From: Pseudomonas sp. EpS/L25
GTDB lineage: Bacteria; Pseudomonadota; Gammaproteobacteria; Pseudomonadales; Pseudomonadaceae
DNA length: 64,000 nucleotides
Assembly (NCBI RefSeq): GCF_001512295.1
Contig: NZ_LNUP01000002.1
Location: 586,027-650,026, forward strand
Direction: 5' to 3'
In this document: positions 35,856 to 44,588 of the stretch, in pieces
How the letters are laid out: the number at the start of each line of letters is the position of its first letter
Position numbering within the stretch: the stretch's first letter is position 1
Notes under the pieces: generated by a model
What the model was told of the DNA's origin: nothing
Database searches by the model: none
What the model saw: only the letters and a program-made list of their open reading frames with translations
Translations under genes and position numbers: made by a program

Positions 35856-37025
35856 TCACGCGGCGGCGTCACCCTTTAACTCATTGATATTAATGACATT
35901 TGCGCCATCCACGACCTTGTGGATGAAGTGCAGCTTGGCGATCACTGGCGCGGGCAGGGCGAAAGGGTAGAAGTCCGGCTGGCCCATGCTGCGCGACAGC
36001 TCGTTGAGCATGGCCGCGAGTTCGATCCAGGCGTTGGCGAAGCCGAGGAACTCGTCGTCGCCGCGGTCTTCGGCCTCGTACAGCGCCTCGCGGGTGAAGG
36101 GCTGGAAATCCAGCTGGGTGGTGGTCGCGTTCATACCCAGGTTGGCCGCCGTGGCGAGGGTGTCCATCATGTGCAGGTAGTGTGCCCAGGTTTCCGCCCA
36201 GTCTTCCCAGGGATGCATGGTGGCATAGGCGCTCACGTACTGGGTGTCCCAATCCGCCGGTGCGCCCTGCTGATAGTGGCGCTCCAGCGCTTGACCGTAG
36301 TCGGCGCGTTCGTCGCCGAACAGGGCGCGGAAGGGTTCTTCCCAGTCGGTGCCGGCGACCAGCCGGTCGAAGTAATAGTGGCCGACCTCGTGGCGGAAGT
36401 GGCCGAGCAGGGTGCGATAGGGCTCGTGCATGTCGGCCCGTACCTTCTCGCGATGGGCGTCGTCCGCTTCGAGGATGTTCAGGGTGATGAGGCCGTTGGC
36501 ATGACCGGTGGTGGGCGTGCCGTTGGCATCCGGGGCGAGGAAGTCGAAGGCCAGTCCCTGTTCGGGATCGACGCTCTGCGGGATCACCTGCAGGCCCAGG
36601 CCCAGCAATTGCGCGACCAGCTGCCGCTTGGCCAGCTCCAGCTTGCGCCAGCGCTCGCCATTGCCCTCGAAGGTGAGATCGGGAATGGTGTGGTTGAGCT
36701 GGCAGGCCAGGCAGAAGTCGCTGCCTGCATCGGCGGGCACCAGCCAGTTGCAGGCGGCCGGAGTATCCAGGTTCGCGCAACGGCGATAGAGACCACTGCT
36801 GGCGTCGGGCAGTTGCCAGAGACCGCCGTCGCCAGGTTGCAGCGCCGTGGGCGTGCCCTGATCCGGGGCATAACCGAGGGCGGCGCCGCAGGCGAGGCAC
36901 TCGCTATTGGGAAAGAAGATGGCCTGCCCACAGGTGCAGTTGGCGACCTTGCGTTGCACGGGTAGCGCACGCAGGGCGTTGCGTTCTAGGCGGTTCGAGC
37001 TGTAGCTTCCGAGAAAGTTGCGCAT
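35856..37025 (-). CDS. Zinc-binding metallopeptidase family protein with element-encoded C-terminus
   Basis: A 389-residue protein with an N-terminal zinc-ribbon-like cysteine cluster (CTCGQAIF...CLACG, about residues 30-48) and the metalloprotease motif His212-Glu-Val-Gly-His216 (FRHEVGHYYFDRL). It resembles the putative zinc-binding metallopeptidase family (Peptidase_Mx type). The last 18 residues, VDGANVININELKGDAAA, are encoded by the integrative element. The native 28-residue ending lies at 28578-28664. The gene is divergent from the transglutaminase operon, and this pairing suggests a shared pathway. Confidence 0.85.
   Translation of the reverse strand: MRNFLGSYSSNRLERNALRALPVQRKVANCTCGQAIFFPNSECLACGAALGYAPDQGTPTALQPGDGGLWQLPDASSGLYRRCANLDTPAACNWLVPADAGSDFCLACQLNHTIPDLTFEGNGERWRKLELAKRQLVAQLLGLGLQVIPQSVDPEQGLAFDFLAPDANGTPTTGHANGLITLNILEADDAHREKVRADMHEPYRTLLGHFRHEVGHYYFDRLVAGTDWEEPFRALFGDERADYGQALERHYQQGAPADWDTQYVSAYATMHPWEDWAETWAHYLHMMDTLATAANLGMNATTTQLDFQPFTREALYEAEDRGDDEFLGFANAWIELAAMLNELSRSMGQPDFYPFALPAPVIAKLHFIHKVVDGANVININELKGDAAA
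35913..35928. repeat. attR core of the integrative element
   Basis: GACCTTGTGGATGAAG, identical to 28665-28680; on the minus strand it encodes FIHKV of the metallopeptidase. An imperfect palindrome (TCATTGATATTAATGA, 35881-35896) lies just inside and may be an integrase or excisionase arm site. Confidence 0.85.
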
Positions 37026-37229
37026 GTTGGATACCTGGCGGGAACGACCGCGTCTGACACCGAGCGGAACGCTGGCGCCTTGCTAGCGATTTAGTAGAGC
37101 GGGCGGTGATTGGAGTTCCGGGTTGTTCGTCGCCTGGTCGGTACGAGAAGCCCTCTGCGACGCCCTCTGGGGTGTCGGGGCACGAGATTTGCTCTTCCTT
37201 CGAGTTCAACCGGTGAACGGAGTCTCCCT

Positions 37230-40200
37230 GTGTCCATCCATGTCGCTCTGCAGCATATCAGCCATTACACCTACGATCGCCTGGTGGAACTGGGCCCGCA
37301 GATCGTGCGGCTGCGCCCGGCACCCCATAGCCGAACCCGCATCCTGTCCTATTCGCTGCGGGTCCAGCCGGAGCAGCATTTCATCAACTGGCAGCAGGAT
37401 CCCCAGGGCAACTACCTGGCGCGGCTGGTGTTCCCCGAGCCGACCCGCGAATTTCGCGTGGAGGTCGACCTGATCGCCGAGATGGCGGTGTTCAACCCCT
37501 TCGATTTCTTCCTCGAACCCTACGCCGAAAAAATCCCTTTCACCTATGCCGAGGAGGAGCGGCGCGAGCTGAGCGCTTTTTGCGAGTGCCTGCCCGTGAT
37601 GCCCCTGTTCGAGCATTACCTGGCCGGCATCGTCCGCGAGCCGGTGGCGACCCTGGACTTCCTGGTCGCCCTGAACCAGCGCCTGAGTCGCGACGTGGCC
37701 TACCTGATCCGCCTCGAACCCGGCGTGCAGACCCCGGAGGAGACCCTGGAGAAGGGCTCCGGCTCCTGCCGCGACAGCGCCTGGCTGCTGGTACAGCTGC
37801 TGCGTCACCTGGGATTGGCGGCGCGTTTCGTCTCCGGCTACCTGATCCAGCTGACGGCCGACCAGAAGGCCCTGGACGGCCCCTCCGGCACCGAGGTGGA
37901 CTTCACCGACCTGCACGCCTGGTGTGAGGTCTATCTGCCCGGCGCGGGCTGGATCGGACTCGATCCCACCAGCGGCCTGCTGGCCGGCGAGGGTCACATC
38001 CCCCTGGCCTGCAGCCCGGAACCAGCCTCGGCAGCGCCCATCTCCGGCCTGGTCAGCGAGAGCGAGTGTACCTTCACCCATCAAATGGGCGTGGAGCGCC
38101 TGTGGGAAGCCCCACGGGTCACACGGCCCTACGACGAGCGCCAGTGGCGGGACGTCCTCGCCCTGGGCCGGCGGGTGGACGCCGACCTGCAGGCCCAGGA
38201 CGTACGCCTGACCCTCGGTGGCGAGCCGACCTTCGTCGCCCTCGACCATCCCGACGACGAGGAGTGGAGCACCGCCGCCCTGGGGCCGAACAAGCGCCGC
38301 CTGGCCGCCGAGTTGTTCCACCGCCTGCGCCAGCACTACGCACCCCAGGGGCTGGTGCACTTCGGTCAGGGCAAGTGGTATCCCGGCGAGCAACTGCCAC
38401 GCTGGTCGCTCAACTGCTTCTGGCGCGCCGACGGCCAACCGCTGTGGCGCGATCCCGCCCTGCTGGCCGACGAGCGTCGCGACTACGGTGCCGACGCCGC
38501 CCTGGCCGAGCGCTTCGTGCAGGAAGTGGCCCAGCGTCTGGGCGTGGCCGATGAGCATCGCTTCCCGGCCTTCGAGGACTGGCTGTACTACCTCTGGCGC
38601 GAGCGCCGTCTGCCGAGCAACGTCGACGCCCTGGACTCGCGGCTGAGCGATCCGCTGGAGCGCGAGCGACTGCGGCGGGTGTTCGACCAGGGCCTGGATC
38701 GGGTAGTGGGCTACGTCCTGCCGCTGGCGCGTACCGTCGCCGAGGATGGCTGGCGCAGTGGGCCCTGGTTCCTGCGCGAGGAGCAGTGCCGGCTGGTACC
38801 GGGCGACTCCCCGCTGGGCTATCGCCTGCCGCTGGATTCCCAGCCCTGGGTGCGCGACGAAGACTATCCCTACCTGCACCCCACCGATCCCAACCAGGCC
38901 TTGCCACCCTTGCCCGATCCCGTCCGCCAGCAGGAACGCTGGCGTCCGCCGCGGCCGGCACGCAGCGTCGATGCGGGCAAGGTTCAGGCCGCACCGGCGC
39001 CGTTCGACTCGGCGAGCGACATCGTTCGGACCGCCTTCTGCGCCGAGCCGCGCGAGGGTCGGCTGTACCTCTTCATGCCGCCACTGGCACGCCTGGAGGA
39101 CTACCTGGAGCTGGTCGCCGCCATCGAGGATAGCGCTACCGCCCTGGGCTGCCCGGTGGTACTGGAAGGCTACGAGCCGCCGCGCGACGCCCGACTGATC
39201 AATTTCCGCGTGACCCCCGACCCCGGCGTCATCGAGGTCAACATCCATCCGGTCGCGACCTGGGATGCCCTGGTCGAGCAGAGCGAATTCCTCTACGAGG
39301 CGGCGCGGCTGTCGCGCCTGACCAGCGAGAAGTTCATGGTCGACGGCCGCCATACCGGTACCGGCGGTGGCAGTCACTGCGTGCTGGGCGGGGCGACGCC
39401 GGGCGATTCGCCCTTCCTGCGCCGCCCCGACCTGCTGCGCAGCCTGATCAGCTACTGGCACAACCATCCCTCGCTGTCCTACCTGTTCGCCGGCCTGTTC
39501 ATCGGCCCGACCTCCCAGGCGCCACGGGTCGACGAGGCGCGCAACGACGCCCTCTACGAACTGGAACAGGCCTTCGCCCAGCTGCCGGCGCCGGGCACCG
39601 CCTGTCCGCCCTGGCTGGTGGATCGGCTGCTGCGCAACCTGCTGGTGGACGTGACCGGCAACACTCACCGCGCCGAATTCTGCATCGACAAGCTCTATTC
39701 GCCCGACAGCGCCAGCGGGCGCCTCGGCCTGCTGGAGTTGCGTGCCTTCGAGATGCCGCCCCATAGCCGCCTGCAGTTGGTGCAGCAACTGCTGCTGCGC
39801 GCCCTGGTCGCCCGGTTCTGGCGCGAACCCTATGCGCCGGAGCGCCTGGCCCGCTGGGGCACCGAGCTGCACGACCGCTTCCTGCTGCCGCACTTCATCC
39901 AGGATGATTTCCAGGACGTGCTCGCCGAGCTGGCCGACGCCGGTTACGCCTTCGACCCGGCCTGGTTCGCCGCGCACTTCGAATTCCGCTTTCCCAAGTA
40001 CGGCGACTTCGCGGTCAAGGGCATCGAGCTGGAGCTGCGCCAGGCGCTGGAACCCTGGCACGTGTTGGGCGAGGAGGGTGCCATCGGCGGCACGGTGCGC
40101 TATGTCGATTCCTCCCTGGAGCGGGTCCAGGTCAAGGTCACCGGCCTCGCGCCGGATCGCTACGCCCTGACCTGCAACGGCGCCCGGGTGCCGCTGCGGC

Positions 40201-40538
40201 CGACCGGCCGAGTGGGCGAATATGTCGGCGGGGTGCGCTTCCGCGCCTGGCAACCGGCTTCGGCCCTGCACCCCAACCTGGGCGTGGACGCCCCCCTGGT
40301 GTTCGATCTGGTGGATACCTGGATGCAGCGCTCCCTGGGTGGTTGCCAGTATCATGTGGCCCATCCGGGCGGGCGCAACTACGCTACGCTACCGGTCAAC
40401 GCCTATGAGGCGGAAAGTCGGCGCCTGGCGCGCTTCTTCCGCTTCGGGCATACCCCGGGGCGGCAGGTTCCGACTTCTCTCGCGACGAGTCTGGAGGCCC
40501 CCTTCACCTTGGATCTGCGCCAGACCCACGTCAGCTGA
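37230..40538 (+). CDS. Transglutaminase-like protein with DUF2126
   Basis: A very large (1102 residues) cytosolic protein. The N-terminal third is a bacterial transglutaminase fold, with the catalytic triad visible as Cys180 (GSGSCRDSA), His229 (DLHAWCEV) and Asp245 (GLDPTSG). The remainder is DUF2126, with many conserved Arg, Glu and Asp residues (GGEPTFVALDHPDDEEWS at about 330, FGQGKWYPGEQLPRW at about 374, DGRHTGTGGGSH at about 707). The start is GTG with GGAG seven bases before. It is the first gene of a tight operon with the ATP-grasp gene 11 bp downstream. A role in peptide or protein modification is predicted, not known. Confidence 0.88.
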   Translation: MSIHVALQHISHYTYDRLVELGPQIVRLRPAPHSRTRILSYSLRVQPEQHFINWQQDPQGNYLARLVFPEPTREFRVEVDLIAEMAVFNPFDFFLEPYAEKIPFTYAEEERRELSAFCECLPVMPLFEHYLAGIVREPVATLDFLVALNQRLSRDVAYLIRLEPGVQTPEETLEKGSGSCRDSAWLLVQLLRHLGLAARFVSGYLIQLTADQKALDGPSGTEVDFTDLHAWCEVYLPGAGWIGLDPTSGLLAGEGHIPLACSPEPASAAPISGLVSESECTFTHQMGVERLWEAPRVTRPYDERQWRDVLALGRRVDADLQAQDVRLTLGGEPTFVALDHPDDEEWSTAALGPNKRRLAAELFHRLRQHYAPQGLVHFGQGKWYPGEQLPRWSLNCFWRADGQPLWRDPALLADERRDYGADAALAERFVQEVAQRLGVADEHRFPAFEDWLYYLWRERRLPSNVDALDSRLSDPLERERLRRVFDQGLDRVVGYVLPLARTVAEDGWRSGPWFLREEQCRLVPGDSPLGYRLPLDSQPWVRDEDYPYLHPTDPNQALPPLPDPVRQQERWRPPRPARSVDAGKVQAAPAPFDSASDIVRTAFCAEPREGRLYLFMPPLARLEDYLELVAAIEDSATALGCPVVLEGYEPPRDARLINFRVTPDPGVIEVNIHPVATWDALVEQSEFLYEAARLSRLTSEKFMVDGRHTGTGGGSHCVLGGATPGDSPFLRRPDLLRSLISYWHNHPSLSYLFAGLFIGPTSQAPRVDEARNDALYELEQAFAQLPAPGTACPPWLVDRLLRNLLVDVTGNTHRAEFCIDKLYSPDSASGRLGLLELRAFEMPPHSRLQLVQQLLLRALVARFWREPYAPERLARWGTELHDRFLLPHFIQDDFQDVLAELADAGYAFDPAWFAAHFEFRFPKYGDFAVKGIELELRQALEPWHVLGEEGAIGGTVRYVDSSLERVQVKVTGLAPDRYALTCNGARVPLRPTGRVGEYVGGVRFRAWQPASALHPNLGVDAPLVFDLVDTWMQRSLGGCQYHVAHPGGRNYATLPVNAYEAESRRLARFFRFGHTPGRQVPTSLATSLEAPFTLDLRQTHVS

Positions 40539-40549
40539 CCGCTCCCGAC

Positions 40550-43030
40550 ATGCAACCGACCTCCACACGTGCCGCCCTCGAGGCGGCCGGCAGCTTCAAC
40601 GAGCTCTGGGACCCCCGCGGCGGCGTCCGCCCGACCTGGCGCCGCTTCTACGGGCACCTGGCCGGGTTGCGGCCGGCCCAGCTGGACCAGCGCCAGGCGC
40701 TGATCGCCCGGCAGATCCAGGAAAACGGCGTGACCTACAACGTCTACGCCGATCCCAAGGGCAGCGACCGGCCCTGGGCGCTGGACCTGCTGCCGCAGCT
40801 GATCTCGGCGGAGGAATGGGCGCCGCTGGCCGCCGGGGTGGCGCAGCGGGCCCGGTTGCTCAATCGGGTGCTGGGCGATCTCTATGGCGAACAGCGGCTG
40901 CTGCGCGAGGGCCTGCTGCCGCCGGAGCTGGTGTTCGGCCACAACAACTTCCTCTGGGCCTGCCAGGGCCTGCGCCCGCCGGGCGATACCTGGCTGCACG
41001 TCTATGCCGTGGACCTGGCGCGGGCGCCGGATGGCCGCTGGTGGGTGCTGGCGGACCGCACCCAGGCACCCTCCGGCGCCGGCTATGCCCTGGAGAACCG
41101 TCACATCGTGGCGCGCGCCTTTCCCGAGCAGCACCGCGACCTGCAGGTCCAGCCGCTCAATGGTTACTTCCAGGCCCTGCAGCGTACCCTCAGTGCCGGC
41201 CTGGACACCGGTGACGAGGCGCCGCTGGCGGTGCTGCTCACCCCGGGGCGCTACAACGAGACCTATTTCGAGCACCTCTACCAAGCGCGGCAACTGGGCT
41301 TCCCGCTGGTGGAAGGCCAGGACCTCACGGTTCGCGACGCCTGCCTCTACCTCAAGACCCTGAGCGGACTGCGACGGGTCCACGCGGTGTTCCGCCGCCT
41401 GGACGACGACTTCTGCGATCCGCTGGAACTGCGTACCGACTCGGCCCTGGGCGTGCCCGGGCTGCTGGAGGCGGTACGCCAGGGCAACGTCATCATGGCC
41501 AACGCCCTGGGCAGCGGCCTGCTGGAGTCGCCTGGCCTGCTGGGTTTCCTGCCCGGCGTCTGCCAGGCGCTGCTGGGCGAGACCCTGGCGCTGCCGGCGG
41601 TCGCCACCTGGTGGTGCGGCGAGACGCCGGTGCGGGAAGAGGCCCTGGCGCGCCTCGGCGAGCTGGTGATCAAGCCGGCCTATCCCTCCCAGCGCTTCGA
41701 GCCCGTATTCGGCAAGGCCCTGGATGCCGAGGAGCACGCTGCCCTGCGCGAGCGCATCGAGGCGCGGCCCCATGCCTACGTCGCCCAGGAGCGCATCCAG
41801 CTCTCCCGCGCGCCGGTCTGGCAGGGCGGCAGCCTGCAGTCGCGGGCCATCGGCATGCGCGTCTATGCCGTGGCCAGCGAAGATGGCTACTGGGTGATGC
41901 CCGGCGGGCTGACCCGGGTCGCCCACGAGGGCGCCGAAGTGGTGTCCATGCAGCGTGGCGGTTCGAGCAAGGACACCTGGGTGCTGGGTGGCAGTCGCAG
42001 CGCCGCCGAGGTGCCAGCACCGCGCATGCTGGGGGTGCGCGACCTGGTGCGCAAGGATCCTTTCCTGCCCTCGCGCACCGCCGAGAATCTGTTCTGGTAC
42101 GGGCGCTACAGCGAGCGCTGCGAAGATGCCGCGCGCCTGCTGCGCATCGTGCTCAGCCGCTACCTGGATGCCGACGACCAGGGACCGGCGGTGCAGGCCG
42201 CCATCGAACTGGCCATGGCCCTGGAGCTGCTGCCGGAGGAGGGCACCCTCGCCGAACAGCTGCATGCGGCGCTCGGCCCGGGCGACTTCCCCAGCGGTCT
42301 CGGCGCCAACCTGCAACGCCTGCACTGGGCCGCGGCCCAGGTACGTGGACGGTTGTCGCCGGAGAACTGGCGCGCGGTCCGCGAGGTGGAGCGCGAGGCG
42401 CGCGGACTGGGCCAGGTAGGCAGCGAGCCGGGCGAAGCCCTGCAGAGCCTCAACCGCCTGGTGATGGCCCTGGCGGCGGTGGCCGGCTTCACCTTCGACG
42501 ACATGACCCACGACGAGAGCTGGCGCTTCCTGATGATCGGCCGGCGTATCGAGCGGGTGCAGTTCCTCGCCGGCAGCCTGGCGCAGTTCCTCGAAGGCGG
42601 CGCCACCTGGGATGCGGCGGGGCTCGAGTGGCTGCTGGAACTGGGCAACAGCATCATCACCTACCGCTCGCGCTACCAGGCGGCACCGCAACTCATCCCG
42701 GTGCTGGACCTGCTGATGCTGCACGAGCACAACCCCTATTCGATCCGCTTCCAGTTGCATGCTCTGATCAACGCCGTGGAACACCTGGAGCGCTACTTCG
42801 GCCTGGCGCGCGATCCCGCGCTGAACGACGCCTACGATCGCCTGCGCCGGTTCGACCTGGGCACCCTGGAAAGCACCCTGTTCGGCGACGTCGGCCGGGT
42901 CGAGGTCCAGCAGGGCCTGGCGCGGCTGCTGCGGCAGATCGCCGAGGCCAGCGGCCAGCTCTCCGAACGGGTCATCTATCGCTGCTTCGCCCATGTCGAC
43001 GTCGTGAGCCAGCGCACGGTGTCCATGTGA
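40550..43030 (+). CDS. Circularly permuted type-2 ATP-grasp protein fused to an alpha-E domain
   Basis: An 826-residue protein. The N-terminal half is a circularly permuted ATP-grasp (GVTYNVYADPKGSDRPWALD at about 63, LTPGRYNETYFEHLY at about 230, VIKPAYPSQRFEPVFGK at about 372). The C-terminal half is the helical alpha-E domain (NLFWYGRYSERCEDAARLL at about 515, DDMTHDESWRFLMIGRRIERV). These proteins are predicted amidoligases that form peptide-like bonds. It lies between two transglutaminases and overlaps the second by one base. Confidence 0.9.
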   Translation: MQPTSTRAALEAAGSFNELWDPRGGVRPTWRRFYGHLAGLRPAQLDQRQALIARQIQENGVTYNVYADPKGSDRPWALDLLPQLISAEEWAPLAAGVAQRARLLNRVLGDLYGEQRLLREGLLPPELVFGHNNFLWACQGLRPPGDTWLHVYAVDLARAPDGRWWVLADRTQAPSGAGYALENRHIVARAFPEQHRDLQVQPLNGYFQALQRTLSAGLDTGDEAPLAVLLTPGRYNETYFEHLYQARQLGFPLVEGQDLTVRDACLYLKTLSGLRRVHAVFRRLDDDFCDPLELRTDSALGVPGLLEAVRQGNVIMANALGSGLLESPGLLGFLPGVCQALLGETLALPAVATWWCGETPVREEALARLGELVIKPAYPSQRFEPVFGKALDAEEHAALRERIEARPHAYVAQERIQLSRAPVWQGGSLQSRAIGMRVYAVASEDGYWVMPGGLTRVAHEGAEVVSMQRGGSSKDTWVLGGSRSAAEVPAPRMLGVRDLVRKDPFLPSRTAENLFWYGRYSERCEDAARLLRIVLSRYLDADDQGPAVQAAIELAMALELLPEEGTLAEQLHAALGPGDFPSGLGANLQRLHWAAAQVRGRLSPENWRAVREVEREARGLGQVGSEPGEALQSLNRLVMALAAVAGFTFDDMTHDESWRFLMIGRRIERVQFLAGSLAQFLEGGATWDAAGLEWLLELGNSIITYRSRYQAAPQLIPVLDLLMLHEHNPYSIRFQLHALINAVEHLERYFGLARDPALNDAYDRLRRFDLGTLESTLFGDVGRVEVQQGLARLLRQIAEASGQLSERVIYRCFAHVDVVSQRTVSM

Positions 43031-43911
43031 TGAAGCAGGTTCGCTATCGCATCCAGCACGACACCCACTACCGCTACGAGGCGCCGGTGTCGCTCTCGCA
43101 GCAGTTGCTGCACCTCTCGCCGCGTGAGTGCGCCTGGCAACGTTGCCGGTCGCAGCAACTGGCCATCCTGCCGGCACCGACCCAGCGCCAGGACGCCTGG
43201 GACGCCTTCGGCAATCCGCTGACCCGGCTGTCCTTCGAGCGCCCGCACGACGAACTCTACGTCGGCACCGACCTGGAGGTGGAGGTGGATTCCCGCGCCG
43301 GATGGGTGCTGGAAGACTCGCCGGCCTGGGAAGAGGTACGCGAGGGCCTGCGCTATCCGGCGGCCACCGTGGCGCTGGACGTCCACCATTTCCGCTTCGA
43401 ATCGCCGGCGGTCCCCATCGACCGCATCTTCGCCGGCTTCGCGGCGGACTGCTTCCCGCCTGGCCGGCCGCTGCTGCTGGGGTGCCAGGCGTTGATGGAG
43501 AAGATCAACCGCGAATTCCGCTTCGACGCCACCGCCACCCAGGTGGCGACGCCCTTGCGCGAGGTGCTGGAGCATCGCCATGGGGTCTGCCAGGACTTCG
43601 CCCACCTGATGCTGGCCTGCCTGCGCGGCCTGGGCCTGGTGGCGCGCTATGTCAGCGGCTACCTGCTGACCCAGCCGCCGCCCGGCAAACCGCGGCTGAT
43701 CGGTGCCGACGCCTCCCACGCCTGGGTCAGCGTGCATTGCCCGGTGCTGGGCTGGGTCGACTTCGACCCCACCAACGACGTCCTGCCGGATCTGGAGCAC
43801 ATCACCCTGGCCTGGGGCCGCGACTTCACCGACGTCTCGCCCCTACGTGGGGTCATCCTCGGCGGCGGGAATCACGATCCGGTAGTCGAGGTGACGGTGA
43901 CGCCGCTGTAG
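43030..43911 (+). CDS. Stand-alone transglutaminase-like protein
   Basis: A 293-residue cysteine peptidase-fold protein with an N-terminal Bact_transglu_N domain (VRYRIQHDTHYRYEAPVSLS). The catalytic residues are Cys187 (HGVCQDFAH), His230 (DASHAWVSV) and Asp246 (VDFDPTND). In family terms it may cleave or transfer amide bonds made by the neighbouring ATP-grasp enzyme. Its ATG overlaps the preceding TGA by one base. Confidence 0.92.
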   Translation: MKQVRYRIQHDTHYRYEAPVSLSQQLLHLSPRECAWQRCRSQQLAILPAPTQRQDAWDAFGNPLTRLSFERPHDELYVGTDLEVEVDSRAGWVLEDSPAWEEVREGLRYPAATVALDVHHFRFESPAVPIDRIFAGFAADCFPPGRPLLLGCQALMEKINREFRFDATATQVATPLREVLEHRHGVCQDFAHLMLACLRGLGLVARYVSGYLLTQPPPGKPRLIGADASHAWVSVHCPVLGWVDFDPTNDVLPDLEHITLAWGRDFTDVSPLRGVILGGGNHDPVVEVTVTPL

Positions 43912-43937
43912 ACGTAACGCTGGAAAGGATTCCAATC

Positions 43938-44288
43938 ATGAAAAATGACCGCTGGCTGAATATCCCGCTTGGTCCTTCCCGTTCTTCGTATTTCGGTTCG
44001 ACGGCCTTCTACGTCCTGCTGGGATCCGCTGTGATCCTATGGCCCAAGACGCTGGAGGCCTGGCTCTATCTGCTGTTCGTCGGCCTGCCACTGACCTGGT
44101 TGGTGTTGGGTAATTTCTTGGGCCTGGACGACTGGCAGCGGCGTTGTCGCTATAGCTTCGCGCCTCTGATGATCTGGGTCGTGCGGGTCTTGTTGATAGT
44201 GGCGATCTTCAAGGCGGAACCGCTGATGCGGCCCGGTTTTACCTGGCTGTGGCAGCAGGGCAGCGCCTGGCTATCGGCCTTCCGATAG
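43938..44288 (+). CDS. Small membrane protein of unknown function
   Basis: A 116-residue product starting MKNDRWLNIPLGPSRSSYFG, with three hydrophobic segments (about 22-38, 42-60 and 75-95). AAGGA before the ATG is a good RBS. It lies 26 bp after the transglutaminase and may belong to the same transcript, but could be independent. No family is recognised. Confidence 0.65.
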   Translation: MKNDRWLNIPLGPSRSSYFGSTAFYVLLGSAVILWPKTLEAWLYLLFVGLPLTWLVLGNFLGLDDWQRRCRYSFAPLMIWVVRVLLIVAIFKAEPLMRPGFTWLWQQGSAWLSAFR

Positions 44289-44411
44289 TTGCTCCATTGT
44301 TGGCTATACCAGGACCGGCCGTACCTTCTTCGCTCTTTTAGCTGCTCCAAGTCCTTTTGCAGCAAGAGGCCGGCATGGCCAGGCTTGACGATTCCGGTGT
44401 TCTCGATTAAA

Positions 44412-44421
44412 TGTATATACA
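44412..44421. promoter_or_regulatory. HutC-type operator upstream of the hut remnant
   Basis: TGTATATACA matches the TGTA-N2-TACA site described for the histidine-utilisation repressor HutC in Pseudomonas. It lies in an AT-rich patch (TGTATATACATATATA) unlike its surroundings and 173 bases before hutH. Confidence 0.6.
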
Positions 44422-44449
44422 TATATAGGCTGGTATGGGCGCTGCCGCT

Positions 44450-44588
44450 GTCTGCATTCTATGGGGTATCGCGGCATCAGGGCGGTGCGAGGGCCTGGGG
44501 CCCGGTACTCTGCCACGACCTCGCCATCGATCACGCCTGGGAGCAGGGGCTGACGCTGCCCATCATCGACACTGGAGTCACCGAATGA
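44450..44588 (+). pseudogene. hutU: Remnant of the urocanase gene hutU (3' end)
   Basis: In the frame ending TGA at 44586-44588, the translation includes [15 protein letters not shown], closely resembling the HutU C-terminus (AIDCAREQGLNLPMI in family members as I recall them). YGVSRH a little upstream resembles GVMRH of the same region. The rest of the roughly 550-residue protein is missing. The remnant stop overlaps the hutH ATG (ATGA), as expected for a former operon. Confidence 0.6.

Larger units (their letters stand above)
28665..35928. mobile_element. Integrative element, about 7.26 kb, in the 3' end of the metallopeptidase gene
   Basis: Bounded by a 16-bp direct repeat, with the interrupted gene's 3' end on the far side. 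It encodes a tyrosine integrase at the left edge, a DUF2622 protein, a serine recombinase and a run of small unidentified genes up to the right edge. Its visible base and codon use is less GC-rich than the flanks. I see no relaxase, type IV secretion, replication initiator, capsid, terminase large subunit or known defence gene. It could be a phage-satellite-like or mobilisable island, but its class is unresolved. Confidence 0.85.

Noticed and set aside
37206-43177. Very long open frames on the minus strand opposite the transglutaminase/ATP-grasp operon (over 900 residues each)
   Set aside because: They are mirror frames of GC-rich genes with clear catalytic motifs on the plus strand. Their translations are low-complexity (Gln, Arg, Gly, His) with no domain.
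44435-44584. 50-codon in-frame N-terminal extension of hutH
   Set aside because: HutH proteins begin at the MNTLTLQPG start. The extension lies over the hutU remnant in a different frame and has no RBS.
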